Shown here: one piece after another, positions 8,633 through 15,655 of the stretch
Numbering within the stretch: the stretch's first letter is position 1
How the letters are laid out: each line of letters starts with the position of its first letter
Assembly (NCBI GenBank): GCA_041395445.1
Contig: JAWLAO010000007.1
Span: forward strand, 1 to 64,000
Length of the DNA: 64,000 nt
Direction of reading: 5' to 3'
Source: Gammaproteobacteria bacterium
GTDB taxonomy: Bacteria > Pseudomonadota > Gammaproteobacteria > Xanthomonadales > Marinicellaceae
Notes under the pieces: generated by a model
Databases searched by the model: none
What the model was told of the DNA's origin: nothing
The model's input: the letters and a program-made list of their open reading frames with translations, nothing else
Made by a program: the position numbers and the translations under genes

Positions 8633-9604
8633 CTATAACTCAGAATTCTTTTTAGCTATTCTCAAATTCCTTTGCCAAGATTCAAAACCAATTCGCCGAA
8701 TCGGCGAACCTTCGGTATTTTTTAAGAATGTTTTTTCATCCCATGATAACAAATCCTCAATATCAGGTTCATCAAATTGATGTCGGGGCATGAAGTCCAG
8801 TGTTTGCGATTCGCAGGTGAACTTGTTCCATGGACAAACCATTTGGCAGTCATCACAGCCGTAAATGCGGTTGCCCATAGCTTCGTGGAACTCTTCCGGA
8901 ATTTCTCCTTTATTTTCTATGGTGAGGTAAGAAATGCAGCGGCGGGAATCGACTTGAAAAGGTGCGACGATGGCTTTTGTCGGGCAAGCATCAATGCATT
9001 TGGTGCAGGTTCCGCAATGAAACGTGGCTTTTTCACTGACAGGCAACGGAATATTTGTGTAAATCTCTCCCAAAAAGAAATAACTCCCTGCTTGTGAATT
9101 TATTAAGTTGCTGTGTTTGCCAATCCAGCCTAGACCGGCTTTTTCGGCGATGGCTTTCTCCATCACCGGAGCGGAGTCGGTAAATACCCGATAGTCCATG
9201 TCTTGTACTTCAGTTTTGATTTTTTCAGCGAGGAACTTTAGTTTTTTTCGGATAATCTTGTGATAATCTTTGCCCATGGCGTAGCGAGAAATAGCAGCTT
9301 TGTTTTTCTGTTTTAAAACCTCTTCATAAGGAACTAAAGATTTGTAAAAATAATCAAACCGCAAGGAAACAACTCGAACTGTTCCCTCGACCAACTCTTG
9401 TGGATTGGTTCTTTTGCTTCCATGTTTGTGCATAAAGTCCATGTCCGCATGAAAGCCTTTAGCTATCCAGTTTTTTAAATGTCCTTCCGCTTCCGATAAA
9501 TCAACGTCAGAAATTCCGACTTGGGAAAAGCCTAGCTCACTTGCCCAGTCCTTTATCTTCTCCAATAAATCGCTATAGAGTCCCATTGTTTTGCTGTAGA
9601 GCAT
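8633..9604 (-). CDS. queG: Epoxyqueuosine reductase QueG
   Basis: Cobalamin- and 4Fe-4S-dependent enzyme of the last step of tRNA queuosine synthesis (epoxyqueuosine to queuosine). The 323-aa sequence starts with SDLLEKIKDWASELGFSQVGISD, contains AMGKDYHKIIRKKL, and has two ferredoxin-like clusters, HCGTCTKCIDACPTKAI and GCDDCQMVCPWNKF. A second possible start is the ATG at 9586, six codons in, which matches the usual N-terminus better. With either start it overlaps the 3' end of srkA (32 or 14 bp), so the two are co-transcribed and probably coupled. Family assignment is firm. The usual E. coli partner nnr is not adjacent. Confidence 0.93.
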   Translation of the reverse strand: MLYSKTMGLYSDLLEKIKDWASELGFSQVGISDVDLSEAEGHLKNWIAKGFHADMDFMHKHGSKRTNPQELVEGTVRVVSLRFDYFYKSLVPYEEVLKQKNKAAISRYAMGKDYHKIIRKKLKFLAEKIKTEVQDMDYRVFTDSAPVMEKAIAEKAGLGWIGKHSNLINSQAGSYFFLGEIYTNIPLPVSEKATFHCGTCTKCIDACPTKAIVAPFQVDSRRCISYLTIENKGEIPEEFHEAMGNRIYGCDDCQMVCPWNKFTCESQTLDFMPRHQFDEPDIEDLLSWDEKTFLKNTEGSPIRRIGFESWQRNLRIAKKNSEL

Positions 9605-10553
9605 CTAATTGATTTCTCAAGTCCTGAATGTGTTGAAGCCAGTAACTGTTTTCATCAAACCATGGAAAAGCAGTTTCAAAAGCCGGGTCGTCCCATCTTC
9701 TGGCGAGCCATGCACAATGGTGTAGCATTCTGAGGGTGCGAAGGGATTCAATCATTTTGATTTCGTGATGTGGAAAATCTCGGAATTCGCTATAAGCACT
9801 AATGATTTTATGCAGTTGATTTTGTTGTTCATGGGATTCTCCGGATAACAACATCCAAATATCCTGTATTGCAGGAGCCAGACGAGTGTCATCAAAGTCA
9901 ACCAGAAAAGGAATATCATCCCGCATCAAAATATTGCCGATATGCAAGTCGCCGTGAACTCGAATATTATGAGCGTTTTGCAGTCTGGACTCCATGACTT
10001 CCAAGAGTTGTTTGGTTACAGAGTCGTAGGATGATTTATGCTCAAATGGAATAAACTCGTTGCTGATAAATTCAACTGAATATCTACCAAAAGTCTGAAT
10101 GTCGAGTTTGGGTCGATGTTTAAAGAGTTTCTTCTCGCCAATGTTATGCAATCTTGCCAGCATTCTCGCCATAATTTGCAAGTTATCTTTGTGATCTAAT
10201 TCAGGAGTATATCCACCTATTTTTGCAAAAAGGGCAAAATAAAACCCTTCATAACAATGAAGACTTTCACCATTTGTGTTTTTTATCGGCATAATGGCGG
10301 GAATTTCATGTTCTGCCAGTTCAAAACAGAAATCATGTTCTTCCTGAATTTGTTCCAAACTCCAGCGATTTGGTCTGTAGAATTTAGCGATAATTGATTC
10401 TTGCGAATCTTCCACACCAATTTGATAAACACGGTTTTCATAACTGTTTAAAGCGAAAACGCAACCATCGCACTCAAAGCCGTGCTCTTCAACTGCATCC
10501 ATTATGAGCTCAGGAACCAGTTTTTCAAAAGGGTGTAATTCTGAATTTGTCAT
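9573..10553 (-). CDS. srkA: Stress response kinase A (SrkA/YihE)
   Basis: A 326-aa Ser/Thr protein kinase-like protein of the YihE family, with a choline-kinase/APH-type fold. The catalytic loop is VHGDLHIGNIL and the metal-binding motif follows as FLVDFDDTRLAPAIQDIW. The N-terminal lobe has FALNSYENRVYQIG and IIAKFYRPNRWSLEQI, matching the family's nucleotide-binding region. E. coli SrkA counteracts programmed death in stress and is usually linked to dsbA, which is not present here. Downstream queG overlaps its 3' end. A short A+T-rich spacer separates it from the divergent TerC-like gene. Confidence 0.88.
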   Translation of the reverse strand: MTNSELHPFEKLVPELIMDAVEEHGFECDGCVFALNSYENRVYQIGVEDSQESIIAKFYRPNRWSLEQIQEEHDFCFELAEHEIPAIMPIKNTNGESLHCYEGFYFALFAKIGGYTPELDHKDNLQIMARMLARLHNIGEKKLFKHRPKLDIQTFGRYSVEFISNEFIPFEHKSSYDSVTKQLLEVMESRLQNAHNIRVHGDLHIGNILMRDDIPFLVDFDDTRLAPAIQDIWMLLSGESHEQQNQLHKIISAYSEFRDFPHHEIKMIESLRTLRMLHHCAWLARRWDDPAFETAFPWFDENSYWLQHIQDLRNQLDALQQNNGTL

Positions 10554-10604
10554 GCCAGCATTATAATGTATAATCAGTTTTTTTAAACAAATGTGTGTTT
10601 GGGT

Positions 10605-11387
10605 ATGGAATTATTGACGATTGAAAATCTTTTGACTTTAGTGATGCTGATTATGCTTCAGGCCGTTTTGGGTTTTGATAATTTGCTTTATATCTCACTG
10701 GAATCTCAAAGAGTGGAAAAGCCGAGGCAGGCTTCATTGCGTCGTTTGGGAATTGGTTTGGCGGTGATTTTACGTTTGATTCTTCTATTCGCTTTGATGA
10801 AGTTAGTCGCATATTTTCAAGATCCATTTGCGCATCTCAGTTGGCTTGGTGTGGTTGAAGGAACTTTTAATGTTCACAGCACGATTGTTTTATTCGGTGG
10901 TGTCTTTATTATGTACACGGCAATGAAAGAAATCTGGCACATGCTTTCTTTAGAAGATGAAATGCACGAAGAAAAAAAGCCACAGTCATTCAATAAAGTA
11001 TTGACGATGATTGTGGTGATGAATCTGATATTTTCATTCGATTCCATATTGTCGGCAATGGCATTAACAGATAGTTATATCATAATGGCAACAGCGATTC
11101 TTATCAGTGCCGCTTTGATGATTTGGCTGGCAGACAGAGTGGCTGAGTTTTTGCAGAAAAACAGAATGTACGAAGTATTAGGACTTTTTGTGTTGTTTAT
11201 TGTGGGAATCATGCTGATTACTGAAGGTGGTCATTTGGCTCATTTGAAATTCTTTAATCAAGCGATTGTACCAATGAGTAAAACAACATTCTATTTCGTA
11301 TTGGGAATATTAGTCATTGTGGAAATTGTCCAAAGTCGTTATGCCAGAAAATTATCAAAATTGAAAATTCAGGAAAAACAGGATTAA
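10605..11387 (+). CDS. TerC/YkoY-family integral membrane protein
   Basis: About 260 aa and seven hydrophobic segments. The start ATG at 10605 gives MELLTIENLLTLVMLIMLQAVLGFDNLLYISL; an in-frame GTG lies four codons upstream but is less likely. The acidic intramembrane motifs GFDNLLYI and IFSFDSILSAMALT are the paired signatures of the TerC family, which includes tellurium-resistance and Mn/Ca exporters. The metal is not predictable from sequence. Its 3' end overlaps the convergent epimerase gene by 4 bp. Confidence 0.85.
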   Translation: MELLTIENLLTLVMLIMLQAVLGFDNLLYISLESQRVEKPRQASLRRLGIGLAVILRLILLFALMKLVAYFQDPFAHLSWLGVVEGTFNVHSTIVLFGGVFIMYTAMKEIWHMLSLEDEMHEEKKPQSFNKVLTMIVVMNLIFSFDSILSAMALTDSYIIMATAILISAALMIWLADRVAEFLQKNRMYEVLGLFVLFIVGIMLITEGGHLAHLKFFNQAIVPMSKTTFYFVLGILVIVEIVQSRYARKLSKLKIQEKQD

Positions 11388-12373
11388 ATCAACTTTTCTT
11401 TAGTTAAAAAATCCAGAGTATCGGTGAGTGTTTCGTCGATGCTTCTGGTTTGATAATGGAGCTCTTTTCGGGCTTTTCTGGCATCACATCCGTACAAATC
11501 TGAAATTAATGCAACCGATTCGGGCGTGATGTTGGGTTCTTTGTTGTTGATGCGGGAAATGCTGTTTTTAATATGAGCCAGAGCTTTCAACAGGAAGTTG
11601 GGCAACTGAACTTTTGTTGGTTTGACCTCCAGTTTATCTGCAACTGTATGAACAAATTGTTTGAAGTTCATGTCCGTTCCACCCAGTAAATAATTCTCAC
11701 CTGGTTTACCATGATGAAAAGACTGAATGATTCCTGCAGCAACATCTCTGACATCAACAAAAGAACCGGCTCCATTGGGAATACTGGGTAGCTTGTTTTT
11801 TGCAATCATTTGAATCAATCTCGCCCAATTGTGTGTATCGCCGGGTCCGATGATATGTGTCGGATTGATAATAACAGAGTTTAGTTTGTTCTGAGACAGT
11901 ACATAATTTTCCGCAGCAGTTTTGGTTTTAACGTAGTTAATCCAACTGTCAGCACCTGATTTTGACAGATTCTCAGTGATATTTGTCAGAGTTTTATGGA
12001 TTCCAAAAACCACAACCGAAGAGATGTGAATGTATTTTTCGACACTCTTTTCCTGAGCCAGTTTTAAAATATTTTTTGTTCCCTCAATATTCGTTTTTGT
12101 CTGCATGTCATTGTTTTTAAACCAGGTATTGGTACTGGCAGCGGTATGAAAAACAGCCGTTAAATGTTCCGGAAGGTTATTTGAGAAACTATCAACATCC
12201 AGAATATCGCCTTTAATCAGAGTGATTTCTTTGTTAAGTTCGGTTGCTTTCTGTGGATTTCTGCAAAGAGCAAAGACTTGCCAGCCTTGTTCTTGTAATT
12301 GATTGCATAGATGAGTTCCCAGAAATCCGGTGGCACCTGTGACGAATGCTGTTTTTGAGATTATAGCTGTCAT
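11384..12373 (-). CDS. NAD(P)-dependent epimerase/dehydratase (extended SDR)
   Basis: A 329-aa extended short-chain dehydrogenase. The N-terminal Rossmann motif is TGATGFLGTHL, with the NAD region TAAST near residue 80. The catalytic pair YVKTK sits after the Ser-containing strand HISSVVVFG, and a substrate-side motif NPTHIIGPGD follows. The overall pattern (HISSV, GENYLLGG) fits the dihydroflavonol-reductase/hopanoid-associated epimerase/3-beta-HSD cluster of the superfamily. The substrate cannot be assigned. It is divergent from the MATE pump gene, with the promoters probably in the short A+T-rich spacer. Confidence 0.82.
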   Translation of the reverse strand: MTAIISKTAFVTGATGFLGTHLCNQLQEQGWQVFALCRNPQKATELNKEITLIKGDILDVDSFSNNLPEHLTAVFHTAASTNTWFKNNDMQTKTNIEGTKNILKLAQEKSVEKYIHISSVVVFGIHKTLTNITENLSKSGADSWINYVKTKTAAENYVLSQNKLNSVIINPTHIIGPGDTHNWARLIQMIAKNKLPSIPNGAGSFVDVRDVAAGIIQSFHHGKPGENYLLGGTDMNFKQFVHTVADKLEVKPTKVQLPNFLLKALAHIKNSISRINNKEPNITPESVALISDLYGCDARKARKELHYQTRSIDETLTDTLDFLTKEKLI

Positions 12374-12422
12374 TTGTTTTTTTTTTCTTTACATTAACTT
12401 CATGATTATAAATGATAGCTCC

Positions 12423-13763
12423 ATGCAAGAACAATCAATAAAACATCATATAAAACAAACGATTAAATTATCCACTCCTTTGGTGATTAGTCAAATTACT
12501 GTCATGCTGATTGGAGTGGTTGATACCGTCATGTCCGGTCGTCTGGGAACAATTCCGTTGGCGGCAGTTTCCATTGGAGGTGCTATTTGGGCGATTGGAA
12601 TAATGTTTGTTTTTGGAATTTTGATGGCAACCCCGCCGATGGTTTCAGAATTGGATGGTGCCGGAAAACGAAAAGAAGTTGGTCCATTGGTACGTCAATT
12701 GTTATGGTTGGCACTGTTTATAGGAATCATTTTCTTTATTGTTTTAAGGAATTTAACGCCATTATTCAAACTTTTTGGCACCAGACAGGAAGTTATACCT
12801 GATGCCATCAACTATTTGTATGCAATATCTTGGGGTATTTTAGTTTTTCCGTTTTTCCTGGTGTTCAGATATGTCGCCGATGGTTTATCTCACACTCGTA
12901 TTACGATGTATATTAGCTTTTTGGGTTTGTTTTTGAATATTCCGTTCAACTACATTTTAATGTTTGGTAAATTTGGTTTTCCTGCACTTGGAGTTCAAGG
13001 TTGCGGATATGCTTCTGCATTGGTCATTCTGATTCAAACTGTTGCTTTTGGCTTGGTTATGTTGAAACACCGATGGTTTCGTGATTTGGAAGTCTTTTCG
13101 CACTTTGAAAAAGTGGATAAACAAGTAATTTTTAAGGTTCTGTCGATTGGAGTTCCAATTGGAATTGCGCTTTTTGCTGAAGGTGGTTTTTTTTCCGCTG
13201 TGACAATGATAGCATCCAGTCTTTCACCGGACGTGATAGCAGCTCATCAAATCTCACTTAATTTTGCCTCGTTCATGTTTATGATTCCTCTAGGGATGTC
13301 AATGGCGATTACTGTTCGGGTTGGGAATGCTGTCGGCAGAAAGTCAGCGATCGAAACAAGAAGAGCCGGTATGATTGGAATTGGTATGATTTTTATCGTT
13401 CAGATCATTACAGCGATGACGATTTTTTTGTTTAAAGGGTCGATTGTAGAACTTTATACAGGAGCAGAATCGGTTCAGGTTGTCGCAGTGCAATTATTGC
13501 TTTTCGCGGCGGCATTTCAGATTTCTGATGGAGTGCAAGTTGCCGGAGCCGGAGCATTGCGCGGAATTCAAGACACAACATTTTTGATGTATGCAACAAC
13601 AATTGCTTACTGGGGATTTGGGTTGGCCTGTTCATGGTGGTTTTGTTTTGAACAAAACATGGGCGCTGAAGGTCTTTGGTTGGGTCTGATTTTAGGATTG
13701 ACTGTTGCTGCGATTTTAAATTTTGGGCGTTTCTATTTCAAAACAAAAATAGATGAAAGTTAG
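12423..13763 (+). CDS. MATE-family multidrug efflux pump (NorM-like)
   Basis: A cation-coupled multidrug and toxin extrusion transporter of about 446 aa with 12 hydrophobic helices. The N-terminus QTIKLSTPLVISQITVMLIG followed by VVDTVMSGRLG matches the NorM motif; the second half has the internal repeat and VAGAGALRGIQDT. The frame is open to 12330, but that would overlap the divergent gene. The ATG at 12423 (an alternative is 12402) aligns with other NorM proteins. Neither start has a clear ribosome-binding site. The last 75 codons and the downstream sequence are duplicated 1.58 kb further on, around a toxin-antitoxin module. Confidence 0.9.
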   Translation: MQEQSIKHHIKQTIKLSTPLVISQITVMLIGVVDTVMSGRLGTIPLAAVSIGGAIWAIGIMFVFGILMATPPMVSELDGAGKRKEVGPLVRQLLWLALFIGIIFFIVLRNLTPLFKLFGTRQEVIPDAINYLYAISWGILVFPFFLVFRYVADGLSHTRITMYISFLGLFLNIPFNYILMFGKFGFPALGVQGCGYASALVILIQTVAFGLVMLKHRWFRDLEVFSHFEKVDKQVIFKVLSIGVPIGIALFAEGGFFSAVTMIASSLSPDVIAAHQISLNFASFMFMIPLGMSMAITVRVGNAVGRKSAIETRRAGMIGIGMIFIVQIITAMTIFLFKGSIVELYTGAESVQVVAVQLLLFAAAFQISDGVQVAGAGALRGIQDTTFLMYATTIAYWGFGLACSWWFCFEQNMGAEGLWLGLILGLTVAAILNFGRFYFKTKIDES

Positions 13764-13953
13764 AGCCAAATTTGCCCATATCACGCGAGAAAAATCAGCT
13801 AACCTGTTGATTGCATTTTGAATTGACAGCTATTTAAAAAAATGCCAAAAATTGATTCAAAAAAGCACATTAAATTAATAGTTCTTTATCTTCAATTTCA
13901 ACTTGATTTAGTCCAATTTTATCATTAAGATAAAAGCGGATTGAGCCGAAATT
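13538..13953 (+). repeat. Direct repeat copy A: MATE 3' end plus downstream DNA
   Basis: About 415 bp starting inside the MATE gene at AGTTGCCGGAGCCGG and running past its stop to GCGGATTGAGC. It recurs as a direct copy at 15122-15536, with scattered substitutions (for example GCGCGGAATTC versus ACGCGGAATTC) and similarity of roughly 95% by eye. It flanks the higBA cassette. Confidence 0.9.
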
Positions 13954-13998
13954 ACTGGCTTTATCTCACGAACTGAAACTTGTGTAGCAGGTATTAAA

Positions 13999-14050
13999 AA
14001 AACCTGCAAGCTGATCGTTCAAATAAGCTTACAGGTTTTAGATTTTTTTT
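13999..14050 (+). terminator. Intrinsic terminator downstream of the MATE gene
   Basis: Arms AAAACCTGCAAGCT (13999-14012) and AGCTTACAGGTTTT (14026-14039), one mismatch, followed by a run of eight T. It lies in the unique segment just after direct repeat copy A and would end MATE transcription before the toxin-antitoxin promoter. Confidence 0.8.
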
Positions 14051-14189
14051 AAAAATTGGCTATGAACCAACTGGATTTAGAATAAAAGCACAGCTTTGTT
14101 TTGTCAAGATAAGATGTCATAAATAGATCTATTTTCTGGCTCTGGTGGACTTTCAGTTGGTTTCATGGCTATCCATAAAGGTGAAACAA

Positions 14190-14294
14190 ATGGAAGAAAA
14201 AAAAGCAAAGTCCTTCAGGGACTATATTTTCATCTTAGGTCAGTCCATTGACTGGATGATAAGATTATTTAGGTTGCATCAGATACTTAAATAG
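14190..14294 (+). CDS. Possible 34-codon small ORF upstream of higBA
   Basis: ATG at 14190 is preceded by AAAGGTGAAACAA, a reasonable ribosome-binding site. The 34-aa product (MEEKKAKSFRDYIFILGQ then SIDWMIRLFRLHQILK) has a charged start and an amphipathic helical rest. No homologue is recognised. A 12-bp perfect hairpin at 14300-14333 (GTGATCGAGACT / AGTCTCGATCAC) follows directly and may terminate it. It may be a real small gene or chance. Confidence 0.3.
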   Translation: MEEKKAKSFRDYIFILGQSIDWMIRLFRLHQILK

Positions 14295-14299
14295 CAATG

Positions 14300-14333
14300 G
14301 TGATCGAGACTGTATTTTTAAAGTCTCGATCAC
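14300..14333 (+). terminator. Perfect 12-bp hairpin before the higBA promoter
   Basis: Arms GTGATCGAGACT (14300-14311) and AGTCTCGATCAC (14322-14333) around a 10-nt A/T loop. No T tract follows. It may insulate higBA from upstream transcription. Confidence 0.5.
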
Positions 14334-14365
14334 TAAACCCTCAAAATTATAAAAACAAATACCCC

Positions 14366-14394
14366 TTGCATTAGTCCCGATACGGGACTATAAT
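14366..14394 (+). promoter_or_regulatory. higBA promoter with palindromic operator
   Basis: A -35 box TTGCAT (14366-14371), a 17-bp spacer and a consensus -10 TATAAT (14389-14394). The perfect palindrome TAGTCCCG-ATA-CGGGACTA (14372-14390) fills the spacer and touches the -10 box, as expected for an autorepressing antitoxin. The higB ATG begins 7 nt after the -10 box, so the message is probably leaderless or nearly so. Confidence 0.8.
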
Positions 14395-14400
14395 CACCGT

Positions 14401-14703
14401 ATGAGAATAATTGCACTATCCACACTTAAGTATTTTTGGGAAAATGCTCCTGAATATTTGGATGCCAAGAAACAGACATTAGCTTGGTATAGATTTGTAA
14501 AAAAAGCTGACTGGTCGGTACCGGCTGATGTTAAAGCTGACTTTGGCAATGCCAGTATTCTTAAAGATAGCAGGGTGGTATTCAATATTGCCGGCAACAA
14601 ATATCGTTTAGTAGTGAAGATTAATTACCCCTATGGTGTGGTATATATTCGTTTCATTGGTACACACGCTCAATATGATGCAATAGACGTACAAAGTATT
14701 TAG
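14401..14703 (+). CDS. higB: HigB-type mRNA interferase toxin
   Basis: A 100-aa toxin of the E. coli HigB family (RelE superfamily fold), a ribosome-dependent mRNA endonuclease. The features are a basic helical N-terminus MRIIALSTLKYFWENAPEYLD, the central SRVVFNIAGNKYRLVVKINYP strands and the C-terminal VYIRFIGTHAQYDAID, whose IGTHAQYD matches the THxEYD motif of the family. Full family length indicates the first ATG is used even though no ribosome-binding site is visible, fitting a leaderless mRNA. The antitoxin gene follows after 12 bp. The toxin-first order is the normal hig order. Confidence 0.93.
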   Translation: MRIIALSTLKYFWENAPEYLDAKKQTLAWYRFVKKADWSVPADVKADFGNASILKDSRVVFNIAGNKYRLVVKINYPYGVVYIRFIGTHAQYDAIDVQSI

Positions 14704-14715
14704 AGAATAGAGATT

Positions 14716-15075
14716 ATGAATATTAAACCAATAAAAAATGAAAGTGATTATCGGGAAACTCTTAAAGAGATTGACAAATTAATGATGGCAGAAAAGGATA
14801 CGCCAGATGGTGATATGCTAGACATCCTGGTTACGTTGGTTGAGGCTTATGAAGCACAGAATTACAGTCTTGAGTTGCCTGATCCAATTGAAGCTATCCG
14901 ATTTGAAATGGAGCGACAAAATTTAAGTGTTAAAGACCTCGTTCCTATGATTGGAAAATCAAACAGAGTGTATGAAATACTGAATAAGAAAAGATCTCTT
15001 ACGCTCCCCATGATTCGCAATCTTCACAATAGTTTAGGAATACCGGCTGAGTCTTTGATTAGTGCAACTAAATAA
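14716..15075 (+). CDS. higA: HigA antitoxin, HTH transcriptional regulator
   Basis: A 119-aa antitoxin that should neutralise HigB and repress the operon through the palindrome upstream of higB. The N-terminal region (about 1-60, MNIKPIKNESDYRETLKEID) is the toxin-contacting part in the family. The C-terminal HTH covers about residues 63-115, with ERQNLSVKDLVPMIGKSNRVYEILN. The GKSNRVYEILNKKRSLTL stretch is characteristic of this HigA subgroup. It is in an operon with higB and is followed after 17 bp by a fragment of the MATE gene with its own ribosome-binding site. Confidence 0.93.
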   Translation: MNIKPIKNESDYRETLKEIDKLMMAEKDTPDGDMLDILVTLVEAYEAQNYSLELPDPIEAIRFEMERQNLSVKDLVPMIGKSNRVYEILNKKRSLTLPMIRNLHNSLGIPAESLISATK

Positions 15076-15092
15076 TAGAGAGGAGAGACCTA

Positions 15093-15347
15093 ATGTTTGA
15101 AATCATTCAATTACCCATAGCAGTTGCCGGAGCCGGAGCATTACGCGGAATTCAAGACACAACATTTTTGATGTATGCAACAACAATTGCTTATTGGGGT
15201 TTTGGGTTGGCCTGTTCGTGGTGGTTTTGTTTTGAAAAAAATATGGGTGCTGAAGGTCTTTGGTTGGGTCTGATTTTGGGATTGACGGTTGCGGCGATTT
15301 TGAATTTTGGGCGTTTCTATTTCCAAACTAAAATAGATGAAAGTTAG
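15093..15347 (+). pseudogene. Duplicated C-terminal fragment of the MATE pump
   Basis: An 84-aa open frame. Its first 10 residues (MFEIIQLPIA) are unique; the remaining 74 nearly duplicate the C-terminus of the MATE pump upstream, including VAGAGALRGIQDT and GFGLACSWWFCFE. It has a strong ribosome-binding site (GAGAGGAGAGACC) and is close enough to higA to be co-transcribed. With only about two transmembrane helices it cannot be a transporter. I read it as the junction of the duplication. Translation is possible. Confidence 0.8.
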
Positions 15348-15536
15348 AGCCAAATTTGCCCATATCACATGAGAAAAATTTGCTAACTTATTGATTGCAT
15401 TTTGAATTGATAGCTATGTAAAAAAATGTCAAAAATTGATTCAAAAAGGCACATTAAATTAATCGTTCTTTATCTTCAATTTCAGCTTGATTTAGTCCAA
15501 TTTTATCATTATGATAGAAGCGGATTGAGCGAAAAC
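15122..15536 (+). repeat. Direct repeat copy B
   Basis: Second copy of the about 415-bp block at 13538-13953, in the same orientation. The two copies bracket 13954-15121, which holds a terminator, a small ORF and higBA. Apart from this copy, the 308-bp gap before nrdA contains only the terminator listed next. Confidence 0.9.
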
Positions 15537-15553
15537 TTTTCTATAAAATAATA

Positions 15554-15606
15554 ATAAAAAAACAGTTTTGAAATGGTGAGAGATTCATCGCTGTTTTTTA
15601 TTTTTG
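15554..15606 (+). terminator. Intrinsic terminator before nrdA
   Basis: AAAAAAACAG (left arm, about 15555-15564) pairs with CTGTTTTTT (right arm, 15591-15599), then a T-rich tail. It ends transcription coming from the higBA/MATE-fragment side. Confidence 0.6.
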
Positions 15607-15655
15607 AAAGTTTTTGTGATAAGAATGGGTCAATACAAACGCTTCCGGAGTCAAA

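Noticed and set aside
12330..12422. Longer N-terminus for the MATE pump from an upstream GTG
   Set aside because: It would overlap the divergent epimerase gene and add a hydrophobic stretch not found in the family.
15093..15347. Independent small membrane protein gene after higA
   Set aside because: Apart from 10 residues it is a copy of the MATE C-terminus, so it is a duplication product, though it may be translated.
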